From positions 2,810,501 to 2,874,500 of the forward strand of contig CP131056.1 in assembly GCA_030657355.1 (NCBI GenBank): 64,000 nucleotides of DNA. Reading direction: 5' to 3'. Shown piece after piece: positions 54,371-64,000 of the stretch. Position numbers and translations under genes: made by a program. Below the pieces are notes generated by a model, which was given only the letters and a program-made list of their open reading frames with translations, was not told the origin of the DNA and did no database searches. Every line of letters begins with the position of its first letter. Within the stretch, counting starts at the first letter, position 1. The DNA is from Radicibacter daui (GTDB lineage: Bacteria; Pseudomonadota; Alphaproteobacteria; Radicibacterales; Radicibacteraceae).

Positions 54371-54985
54371 TTATGAAACCGGCGCTGGATCGGCCGCCGC
54401 GGCATCCCGTACGAGAGTGTCATGCAGGTCCCTGTCGGCAATGACCTGCTGCACAGCCTTTGCCAACGCCTCATCAAGGGCTGCTTGAGTGCTGTCGCTC
54501 GGCGACAGCCCGCTAAATGGCCGCGTTATGTTCGCATCGTAACTGTGCGTGTAGATTGTCTTTCCCGCAGAAGAAGATGCAACCAGATTGAAGGCAACCC
54601 GGGCTTGGCAATCCACCGAGAAAAAGTGAACATCGAAATCATTGTAGAAAATTATGGTCTCGACGACGATCTTCACCCCGCCGGGTCCAGTCTTGAAGCC
54701 CATCGCCGAGAGTTCTGTTGCTACGGCCGATGAAACTTCTGTGGCAACATCATTCGTCGCGATGATCTTGGCCATCTTCATTCCGTAACCGTTTCTCTTG
54801 GTCGAAACACGATCACTGTTGATGACCCGGCCGTCCTTCGGAACGACATCGATGGTTACGCTGGAAGCGCCGGGCACGGTGCTTGTTGCGACCGGTCCGG
54901 CATATTTGACCTCGACCTCACCTTGGTTCACGGCACAACCGCCAAGACCGGCAAGGAGCAGAAAGCAGAACAGCGCCCTCTTCAT
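54371..54985 (-). CDS. YajG-like lipoprotein
   Basis: A 204-residue predicted lipoprotein. The ATG at 54985 gives MKRALFCFLLLAGLGGC with the lipidated Cys at residue 17; a longer frame upstream lacks this signal. The mature part (VEVKYAGPVATSTVPGASSVTIDVVPKDGR, VATEVSSAVATELSAMGF, and AALDEALAKAVQQVIADRDL) resembles the YajG family, whose members are outer-membrane-associated lipoproteins of unclear role. It sits tail-to-tail with the dapF relic and has an AT-rich upstream region, consistent with a transferred or rearranged patch. Confidence 0.72.
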   Translation of the reverse strand: MKRALFCFLLLAGLGGCAVNQGEVEVKYAGPVATSTVPGASSVTIDVVPKDGRVINSDRVSTKRNGYGMKMAKIIATNDVATEVSSAVATELSAMGFKTGPGGVKIVVETIIFYNDFDVHFFSVDCQARVAFNLVASSSAGKTIYTHSYDANITRPFSGLSPSDSTQAALDEALAKAVQQVIADRDLHDTLVRDAAAADPAPVS

Positions 54986-55364
54986 TGGTACACTTCCCCC
55001 ATTTGAAACGACATTGATCCCGCCGCCGCTGGTCTGTTGTGATCGATGAATATCAACGCTCACCGGCCGGCACCCAAAAGGCCAAACCGGACTACATCAA
55101 ATCTCTTAAAAAGTGCTAACTATCTAAGAATATTTTATTTAAAATAAATTATGAAAATATAAATCAATCTAAAGTATAATTCTAAGATAAACACACCGCC
55201 GGCGGAGATATCCTGGGACCGGCGGGTTAATACAAATCCGGATCGGCCTATACTTTACGAGACCAGCCACAGCGGGCCGTCCACATGAACATCTCTGCCA
55301 TGACGTGTCATTATGAGCCTTGCGATAGACGCCGATAGCCCCTCGCCCTTATATAGAACCTGTC
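54986..55364. other. Gene-free AT-rich gap before dapF
   Basis: About 380 bases without a supported gene. Bases 55090-55195 are very AT-rich, unlike the surroundings, and could hold the minus-strand promoter of the YajG-like gene. GCCCTTATAT at 55345-55354, shared with the dapF relic, may be part of the dapF promoter. Confidence 0.6.
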
Positions 55365-56276
55365 ATGACCACCACTGCTTCCCAAACCAGCTCTGCGCTG
55401 GCCGGCCGGCCCTTCTGGAAGATGCACGGCCTCGGCAACGATTTCGTCGTGCTTGACGGACGCGAGCACCCCATCGCGCTCAGCGACGAGAGCGCGGCTG
55501 CCATTGCCGACCGCAAGACGGGTGTGGGATGTGACCAGCTTATCCTGCTGGAAGCCCCGCGCACGCCGGGCACTGACGTTTACATGCGCATCCGCAACAA
55601 TGATGGCGGCGAGGTCGAGGCCTGCGGCAATGCCACGCGCTGCGTGGCCGATCTGCTGGCGCGCGAGACCGGGCGCAGCAACATCGTGATCGAGACCGTG
55701 GCCGGTCTGCTCAACGCCGATGCCTTCGCGCCCGGCGCCGCCACCGTGGATATGGGCCCTGCCCGCCTCGACTGGCAGGACCTGCCGCTGGCGCGCGAGA
55801 TGGATACCCTGTCGCTGCCGCTTTCCGCCGGTCCGCTGGCGAACCCGGTCGGCGTTTCCATGGGCAACCCGCACGCCGTCTTCTTCGTGCCCGATGCCGA
55901 GGCGGTTGATCTCGCTTCGCTGGGCCCCGGCCTCGAACACGATCCACTCTTCCCGAAGCGCGCGAATATCGAGGCGGTGACGGTGCTCGCCGATGGCTCG
56001 CTGCGTCAGCGCACCTGGGAGCGCGGGGTCGGCATTACCCGCGCCTGCGGTACCGGTGCCTGCGCCGTGCTGGTGGCGGCTGTGCGCCGCGGCCTTATCC
56101 AGGGCCGCAAGGCCGTGGTCCGGCTCGATGGCGGCGACCTCACCATCGAATGGCGCGAAAGCGACGGGCATGTGCTGATGAGTGGCGCGGCCTCCACCAG
56201 CTTTACCGGCACGCTGTCGGCGGATCTGTTCCGCGCGGCGGGGCTGGACGAAACGGGCGCCCGGGTAGCCGCATGA
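55365..56276 (+). CDS. dapF: Diaminopimelate epimerase
   Basis: A 303-residue enzyme converting LL- to meso-diaminopimelate for lysine and peptidoglycan synthesis. Start motif is [16 protein letters not shown]. The two catalytic cysteines are Cys87 in EACGNATRC and Cys228 in [12 protein letters not shown], both in perfect context. The length is slightly above the usual 275-280, mainly through a short N-terminal extension. Its stop overlaps the mtaB start as ATGA. A decayed copy of its 5' end lies about 1.3 kb upstream. Confidence 0.96.
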   Translation: MTTTASQTSSALAGRPFWKMHGLGNDFVVLDGREHPIALSDESAAAIADRKTGVGCDQLILLEAPRTPGTDVYMRIRNNDGGEVEACGNATRCVADLLARETGRSNIVIETVAGLLNADAFAPGAATVDMGPARLDWQDLPLAREMDTLSLPLSAGPLANPVGVSMGNPHAVFFVPDAEAVDLASLGPGLEHDPLFPKRANIEAVTVLADGSLRQRTWERGVGITRACGTGACAVLVAAVRRGLIQGRKAVVRLDGGDLTIEWRESDGHVLMSGAASTSFTGTLSADLFRAAGLDETGARVAA

Positions 56277-57583
56277 GCGAAGCAGAAGCCGATCTTTCCC
56301 CGGCGCTGCCGATCCCCGGCGCGCCGCGCGCGGACGTGGAGGTGGTGACTTTCGGGTGCCGCCTCAACGCCTATGAAAGCGAGGTCATCCGCCAGAAGGC
56401 TGCAGAGGCGGGGCTTACCGATACCATCATCGTCAATACCTGCGCCGTGACGGCGGAGGCCGAGCGCCAGGCGCGCCAGGCCATTCGCAAGCTGCGCCGT
56501 GAGAACCCCTCCGCCCGCCTCGTCGTCACCGGCTGCGGCGCCCAGATCGACCCGGAAAGTTACGCCGGCATGGGCGAGGTCGATCAGGTGATCGGCAATG
56601 AGGAGAAGCTGAAGGCGGAGAGCTGGCGTTTCCTCTCCAATGGCGGCCCGCCGTCCGAGCGTGTGCGCGTCAACGACATCATGTCGGTCAAGGAAACCGC
56701 AAGCCACATGATCGCCGGCTTCGGCGAACGGGCGCGCGCCTTCGTGCAGGTACAAAATGGCTGTGACCATCGCTGCACCTTCTGCATCATCCCCTATGGC
56801 CGCGGCAATTCCCGCTCGGTGCCGATGGGCGAAGTGGTGGCCGAAGTGCGCCAGTTGGTAGCCGCCGGCTACAGCGAAGTGGTGCTGTCGGGCGTGGACG
56901 TGACCTCCTACGGCCCCGACCTGCCGGGCAGCCCCAGTTTCGGGCAGATGATCCGCCGGCTGCTGGCCGCTGTTCCGGAGCTGCCGCGCCTCAGGCTCTC
57001 CAGCCTCGATGCCGTGGAGATGGATGAAGACCTCTGGCGCCTCATCGAAAACGAGCCGCGCCTGATGCCGCATCTGCATCTCTCGCTGCAATCGGGCGAT
57101 GACATGATCCTGAAGCGCATGAAGCGCCGCCACTCCGTGGCCGATGCGCTCGCCTTCGTGGAACGTGCCCGCAAGGCGCGGCCGGAGATCGTCTTCGGCG
57201 CCGACCTTATCGCCGGTTTCCCGACCGAGACGGACGAGATGGCGGCCACCACACTGGCGACCGTGCGCCAGCTGGGCCTGACCTATCTGCACGTCTTCCC
57301 CTATTCCGCCCGCAAGGGCACGCCCGCCGCGCGCATGCCGCAGGTGCCGATGCCCGAGCGCAAGGCACGCGCCGCCGCCCTGCGCGCCCTTGGCAGCGAG
57401 GCACTGGCTGCCTATCTCGCCTCGCAGGTGGGCAAGGAAGCCAATGTGTTGGCCGAAAAGCCGGAGATGGGCCGCACCGAGCAGTTTGCGCAGGTGCGCC
57501 TGACGGGCGCCGAGCCCGGCCGCATCACCCGCATGCGCATTACCGGCGTCGAGGGTGACTTCCTGACCGCCGAAGCGGCCTGA
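56273..57583 (+). CDS. mtaB: tRNA t6A37 methylthiotransferase MtaB
   Basis: A 436-residue radical SAM enzyme that adds a methylthio group to t6A37 of tRNA. It has the N-terminal UPF0004 domain ([42 protein letters not shown]) with three Cys for one cluster. The radical SAM motif is [17 protein letters not shown] near residue 165, followed by SGVDVTSYG and [10 protein letters not shown]-terminal TRAM-like part is present. The [10 protein letters not shown] form separates MtaB from MiaB and RimO. It is coupled to dapF by ATGA and is 48 bases before ftsY. YgfZ at 4.8 kb could help maintain its clusters. Confidence 0.93.
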   Translation: MSEAEADLSPALPIPGAPRADVEVVTFGCRLNAYESEVIRQKAAEAGLTDTIIVNTCAVTAEAERQARQAIRKLRRENPSARLVVTGCGAQIDPESYAGMGEVDQVIGNEEKLKAESWRFLSNGGPPSERVRVNDIMSVKETASHMIAGFGERARAFVQVQNGCDHRCTFCIIPYGRGNSRSVPMGEVVAEVRQLVAAGYSEVVLSGVDVTSYGPDLPGSPSFGQMIRRLLAAVPELPRLRLSSLDAVEMDEDLWRLIENEPRLMPHLHLSLQSGDDMILKRMKRRHSVADALAFVERARKARPEIVFGADLIAGFPTETDEMAATTLATVRQLGLTYLHVFPYSARKGTPAARMPQVPMPERKARAAALRALGSEALAAYLASQVGKEANVLAEKPEMGRTEQFAQVRLTGAEPGRITRMRITGVEGDFLTAEAA

Positions 57584-57630
57584 CCGCGCCACGGCAGATA
57601 AAAGACAAAGAACGAGGGGATTACCGGCCG

Positions 57631-58821
57631 ATGTTGTTCGGGTTCGGACGCAAGAAGAAGCAGGAAGCCGAGAAGCCGGTGGAAGAGGTTCTGCCGGCAG
57701 AAGAGATTTCGGCCGAGGCAGGGGCGACCGAAACAGAAGAGCCGGCTGCGGGGGAATCTCAGACGGACGAGACCGCCTCCGTCGAGCCGGAGGTTGCAGA
57801 GCCGACACTCGAACCCGAGGTCGCGGCTGAGCCGGAAGCGATCCCTGCCCCCGTCTTTATCGAACCGGCAGCATCGCCGGCAGAGCCACCCCAGCCCAAA
57901 CGCAGCTGGCTTGGCCGCCTGACGGCGGGCCTTACCCGCTCCTCCTCGAAGCTGACCGAGGGCATTGGCAGCATCTTCACCAAGCGTAAGCTGGATGACG
58001 AGACGCTGGAGCAGCTGCAAGAGCTGCTGATCACCGCCGACATGGGCCCGGCCACGGCCGCAAAGCTGACGGCCGCACTGGCGAAGAACCGCTTCGGCAA
58101 GGAGATCTCCAGCGAGGAAGTGCGCGAGTTTCTGGCCGCGGAAATCGCCGCCATCCTGAAGCCCGTCGCCCGCCCGCTGGAAATCCAGGACGCAAAGCCG
58201 CATGTGCTGCTGATGGTCGGTGTCAACGGCACCGGCAAGACCACCACCATCGGCAAGCTCTCCCAGAGCTGGCGCGCCGAAGGCCGCCAGCCGATGCTGT
58301 GTGCCGCCGATACCTTCCGCGCCGCAGCGGTGGAACAGCTCAAGGTCTGGGGCGAGCGCACCGGCAGCCCGGTGATCGCCGGGGCCGAGGGGGCGGATGC
58401 CGCCGGCCTTGCCTTCAGCGCGCTGGAGCAGGCCCGCTCAAAGGGCAATGACATCCTGATGGTCGATACCGCCGGGCGCCTTCACAACAAGAAGGGCCTG
58501 ATGGACGAGCTGACCAAGATCGTGCGCGTCATCCGCAAAATAGCGCCCGACGCCCCGCATTCCACCCTGCTGACGCTCGATGCCACCACCGGCCAGAATG
58601 CCGTGGAGCAGGTGCGCGTCTTCAAGGAGATGGTAGAGGTCTCCGGCCTCATCCTCACCAAGCTCGACGGCTCGGCCAAGGGCGGCGTGATCGTGGCGCT
58701 GGCCCAGCAGTTCGGCCTGCCGGTACATTTCATCGGCGTGGGCGAAAGTGTGGACGACCTGCGCCCCTTCGATGCGGACCAGTTCGCGCGCAGCCTGATG
58801 GGACTAAGCGCGGTTAAATAA
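57631..58821 (+). CDS. ftsY: Signal recognition particle receptor FtsY
   Basis: A 396-residue SRP GTPase that docks ribosome-SRP complexes at the inner membrane. Residues 1-85 are the acidic, Glu/Pro/Ala-rich A domain after a basic start (MLFGFGRKKKQEAEKPVEE). The N domain follows with SWLGRLTAGLTRSSSKLTEG. The G domain has VGVNGTGKTTTIGKL near residue 195, DTFRAAAVEQL, DTAGRLHNKKGLM and TKLDGSAKGG. It is the last gene of the dapF-mtaB-ftsY group. Downstream lies a repeat element rather than a classic terminator. Confidence 0.96.
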   Translation: MLFGFGRKKKQEAEKPVEEVLPAEEISAEAGATETEEPAAGESQTDETASVEPEVAEPTLEPEVAAEPEAIPAPVFIEPAASPAEPPQPKRSWLGRLTAGLTRSSSKLTEGIGSIFTKRKLDDETLEQLQELLITADMGPATAAKLTAALAKNRFGKEISSEEVREFLAAEIAAILKPVARPLEIQDAKPHVLLMVGVNGTGKTTTIGKLSQSWRAEGRQPMLCAADTFRAAAVEQLKVWGERTGSPVIAGAEGADAAGLAFSALEQARSKGNDILMVDTAGRLHNKKGLMDELTKIVRVIRKIAPDAPHSTLLTLDATTGQNAVEQVRVFKEMVEVSGLILTKLDGSAKGGVIVALAQQFGLPVHFIGVGESVDDLRPFDADQFARSLMGLSAVK

Positions 58822-58844
58822 GGGCGGAGAAGGCCGAAAGGCAT

Positions 58845-58958
58845 ACATCCTCATCCGCCGCTACGCGGCACCTTCTCCACAAGTGGAGAAGGATTTGAGG
58901 CGCTCTTTTTCCTTCTCCATTCATGGAGAAGGTGGCCGAAGGCCGGATGAGGGTGTGT
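58845..58958. repeat. Inverted pair of a 48-base palindromic intergenic element
   Basis: The left unit (58845-58892) and the reverse complement of the right unit (58911-58958) are closely alike. Each contains CCTCATCCG, a GC-rich mini-hairpin, then CACCTTCTCCA and its mirrored TGGAGAAGG. The whole forms a large cruciform between ftsY and the convergent response regulator. It resembles the small palindromic repeats dispersed between genes in many alphaproteobacteria and may act as a bidirectional terminator or RNA stabiliser. Confidence 0.75.
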
Positions 58959-58978
58959 GCCCCTCAGCCATTTCCCCT

Positions 58979-59403
58979 TCAGGACGGTTGGCGGGTTTTG
59001 TACTGCTCCAGCACCTTGACCACGATGGGATCGAGGCGCTTTTCCAGTGCGGCCGGGGAAATCGGCTTTACCAGATAGCCGTCCGCCATATGCTCGCGCG
59101 CCTTGCGCACCTGCGCCTCGTCTGAATCGGCGGTGAGGAAGATGACGGGCGTTGCCCGCAACGCCTCGATCGGGGCGGCCCGCACCTTCTGCAGGAAACC
59201 CATGCCGTCCAGCGGTTTCATGTGGATGTCGCACAGCACGATATCCGGGCGCACACGGATCATCTCGCGCAGGCCGGCAACGCCGTCTGCGGCCTCATAG
59301 ATATGCTCGAAGCCATACTGGCGCAGCAGCCGGCCCACCAGCGTGCGGGTATATTTCTCGTCCTCGACGAGCAGGAGCTTGAGGCTCGAAATGCCTACAA
59401 CCG

Positions 59404-59407
<4 letters not shown>
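58979..59407 (-). CDS. CheY-like single-domain response regulator
   Basis: A 142-residue receiver domain without output domain. The acidic pocket is E15-D16 in LLVEDE, the phospho-acceptor is Asp60 in [15 protein letters not shown], the switch Thr is in VIFLTADSD and the conserved Lys is in YLVKP. Its ATG overlaps the stop of the upstream hybrid kinase as ATGA, so the two are co-translated and probably form one phosphorelay. The effector of the regulator is unknown. It could also exchange phosphate with the solo HPt protein at 2.9 kb. Confidence 0.9.
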
Positions 59408-62562
<3,155 letters not shown>

Positions 62563-62714
62563 CTGGCCCCCGTCGGCCTGCCCGGCCCGTTTTTGAGGTC
62601 GGCCAGTCCCGGCAACTCCCCGCTGCGGACCGGCCTGACCGTTACCGCTTCACGATAGGAAAAGCGCGAGGGACTGCAAAGAGGCGCCGTGATGAGGCGG
62701 GTATGAAGCCCCGA

Positions 62715-63362
62715 TCAGGCCGCGGCCAGCAGGGCCGGCAGCATCTCCATGGCGCGGAAGGTCTGGGCCCCCTCGGCCGTCAGCGCCTCACGCGAGCCCG
62801 GCACGGCGGCATAACCGAAAACCCTCATGCCAGCGGCAATGGCGGCGCGCACGCCCGGCACGCTGTCTTCCACCACGATGCAGTTCTGAGGGCTTGCCCC
62901 CATGGCCTGTGCCGCATGCAGGAACAGGCCCGGATCGGGTTTCCAGGACCCCACCTCATAGGCGCTGAAGATGCGCCCTTCGCCGAAGAAGGGATAAAGC
63001 CCGGTCTTGCGCAGCGAGAGGCGGATTTTTTCCGGCGTGCCGTTGGAAGCAACGCAAAAGGGCAAGCCAATGGCGGCAAGCGCCCGGTCGATGCCCTCGA
63101 TCATCGTCAGCTCGGCCTGAAACAGCACATCGGAGCGGGAGCGATGGTTGGGCAGGAAATTTTCCGGCAGCGGACGGCCGAGCATGACCTCCAGATCGGC
63201 CAGCGTGTCGGCGAACTTCCAGCCGCGATATTTGACCTCCGTCTCATGCAGATCGAGCGTCAGGCCCAGTTCGCCGGCCTGCTCCACCAGCGCGCGTGTC
63301 GCCAGCAGTTCGCTATCCACCAGCACACCGTCACAATCGAAAATAACCAGCTCGAGACTCAT
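62715..63362 (-). CDS. HAD-superfamily phosphatase, subfamily IA
   Basis: A 215-residue HAD hydrolase. Motif I is FDCDGVLVDSE with the nucleophile Asp9, motif II is CVASNGTPEK, motif III Lys is in SAYEVGSWKPDPGLF and motif IV is CIVVEDSVPGVRAA. The helical cap lies between motifs I and II, as in phosphoglycolate phosphatase, beta-phosphoglucomutase and YieH/YniC-like sugar phosphatases. The substrate is likely a small phosphorylated metabolite but cannot be fixed. It is a single gene, divergent from the aminotransferase-like gene across about 190 bases. Confidence 0.9.
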   Translation of the reverse strand: MSLELVIFDCDGVLVDSELLATRALVEQAGELGLTLDLHETEVKYRGWKFADTLADLEVMLGRPLPENFLPNHRSRSDVLFQAELTMIEGIDRALAAIGLPFCVASNGTPEKIRLSLRKTGLYPFFGEGRIFSAYEVGSWKPDPGLFLHAAQAMGASPQNCIVVEDSVPGVRAAIAAGMRVFGYAAVPGSREALTAEGAQTFRAMEMLPALLAAA

Positions 63363-63553
63363 GTTTTCCTTCGCCTACAACACAAAAGACGGCGGCCTGT
63401 GCCCCGCCTGCAATCGCTTGGGATAACCCGATTTGTTGCCGGCAGTGTGGCGCAGGGCACGGAAGCCTGTCAAAGTCGGCAGGCGTCATGGCAGCCCTGC
63501 GGGGATCATCCCGGCCAGCGCCAACAGTCAAAGAAGCGGAGCCTTGTGCTTTC

Positions 63554-64000
63554 ATGGAGCTTGATCTCGACTTTGTCCGTTCGCAGTTCCCGGCCTTTTC
63601 GGTGCCCTCGCTCAAGGGGCAGCATTTTTTTGAGAATGCCGGCGGCTCCTATACCTGCACGCAGGTGATCGGCCGGCTCGGCCGCTTCTATGACGAGACC
63701 AAGGTGCAGCCCTACGCCCCCTATGGCGCCTCGATGAAGGCCGGCCGGGCGATGGACGAAGCCTATGAGCGCCTTGCCGCCGCCCTTAATGTGGGCGAGG
63801 ACGAGGTGCATCTGGGCCCCTCCTCCAGCCAGAACACCTATGTGCTGGCACAGGCCTTCCGCCCGGTGCTGACAGCCGGCGACGAGATCGTCGTCACCAA
63901 CCAGGACCATGAGGCCAACAGCGGTGCCTGGCGGCGCCTTGCCGAGTTCGGCGTGGTGGTGCGCGAATGGCAGGTGGACCCGGATACCGGCCGGCTCGAC
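63554..64000 (+). CDS. Class V aminotransferase-fold (cysteine-desulfurase-like) enzyme, 5' part cut by window edge
   Basis: The open frame starts at ATG 63554 and runs off the right edge after 149 codons. It reads MELDLDFVRSQFPAFSVPSL, then FFENAGGSYTCTQVIGRL, YAPYGASMKAGRAMDEAYERLAAALNV, LGPSSSQNTYVLAQAF, and VVTNQDHEANSGAWRRLAEFG. These match the N-terminal half of class V PLP enzymes related to cysteine desulfurases and isopenicillin epimerases (FENAGGS, NQDHEAN). The PLP Lys and any catalytic Cys lie beyond the window, so the reaction cannot be decided. Confidence 0.8.
   Translation, partial: MELDLDFVRSQFPAFSVPSLKGQHFFENAGGSYTCTQVIGRLGRFYDETKVQPYAPYGASMKAGRAMDEAYERLAAALNVGEDEVHLGPSSSQNTYVLAQAFRPVLTAGDEIVVTNQDHEANSGAWRRLAEFGVVVREWQVDPDTGRLD

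Noticed and set aside
54192-54488. A 98-codon plus-strand frame as a real small gene
   Set aside because: Its first half is the frame-shifted part of the dapF relic and its second half is antisense to the YajG-like lipoprotein gene.

Overview
The window is GC-rich, densely coded DNA from an alphaproteobacterium. The housekeeping block ffh-rpsP-rimM-trmD-rplS followed by dapF-mtaB-ftsY, aerobic-type CobT, DUF1127 small proteins and the XdhC/NifS-type maturation pair together suggest a Rhodospirillales-like or related free-living lineage. That placement rests on gene content only. No rRNA, tRNA, CRISPR array, transposase or integrase was found. The sequence looks chromosomal, with small accessory insertions.

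Layout. 1-4.6 kb: the 3' end of an AraC-type regulator, a Sel1-repeat lipoprotein, a ParE-like toxin with an unusually long antitoxin and its own promoter/operator, then a minus-strand operon (dihydroorotase, solo HPt protein, small conserved protein) joined by two ATGA overlaps. 4.8-13 kb: ygfZ, an AraC regulator, a secreted PEBP-family protein, cobT, an RssA-like patatin and hrpB. 13-22.7 kb: a TPR/GT41-like glycosyltransferase, then a candidate oligosaccharide-uptake operon (solute-binding protein, two permeases, ATPase, heparinase II/III-like lyase) facing a LacI-type regulator. A promoter and an operator-like palindrome lie between them.

22.7-40.7 kb is rich in purine and ureide functions: OHCU decarboxylase (uraD), a BTAD/TPR regulator, xanthine dehydrogenase xdhA-xdhB, an SDR oxidoreductase, xdhC overlapping a NifS4-like cysteine desulfurase, an allantoate-amidohydrolase-like M20 enzyme and GMP reductase. 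Inside this stretch a 686/687-bp unit carrying a DUF1127 gene, its long leader and its terminator is tandemly duplicated. 40.9-49 kb: class II fructose-bisphosphate aldolase, two paralogous patatin-like proteins with Glu in place of the catalytic Asp, a chemoreceptor followed by a secreted solo Cache protein, and a pentapeptide-repeat protein.

49-58.8 kb: the translation and protein-targeting block. Between rplS and dapF it is interrupted by a small accessory patch holding two envelope genes, an AT-rich stretch and a frameshifted 5' relic of dapF. 58.8-64 kb: an inverted intergenic repeat, a CheY-like regulator coupled to a large hybrid histidine kinase, a HAD phosphatase, and the start of a class V aminotransferase-fold enzyme that runs off the end.

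The most noteworthy observations are the DUF1127 tandem duplication with its conserved structured leader, the dapF relic, the Asp-to-Glu patatin pair, the HPt protein translationally coupled to dihydroorotase, and the LacI-controlled heparinase/ABC locus. No wholly novel multi-gene defence or secretion system was recognised.
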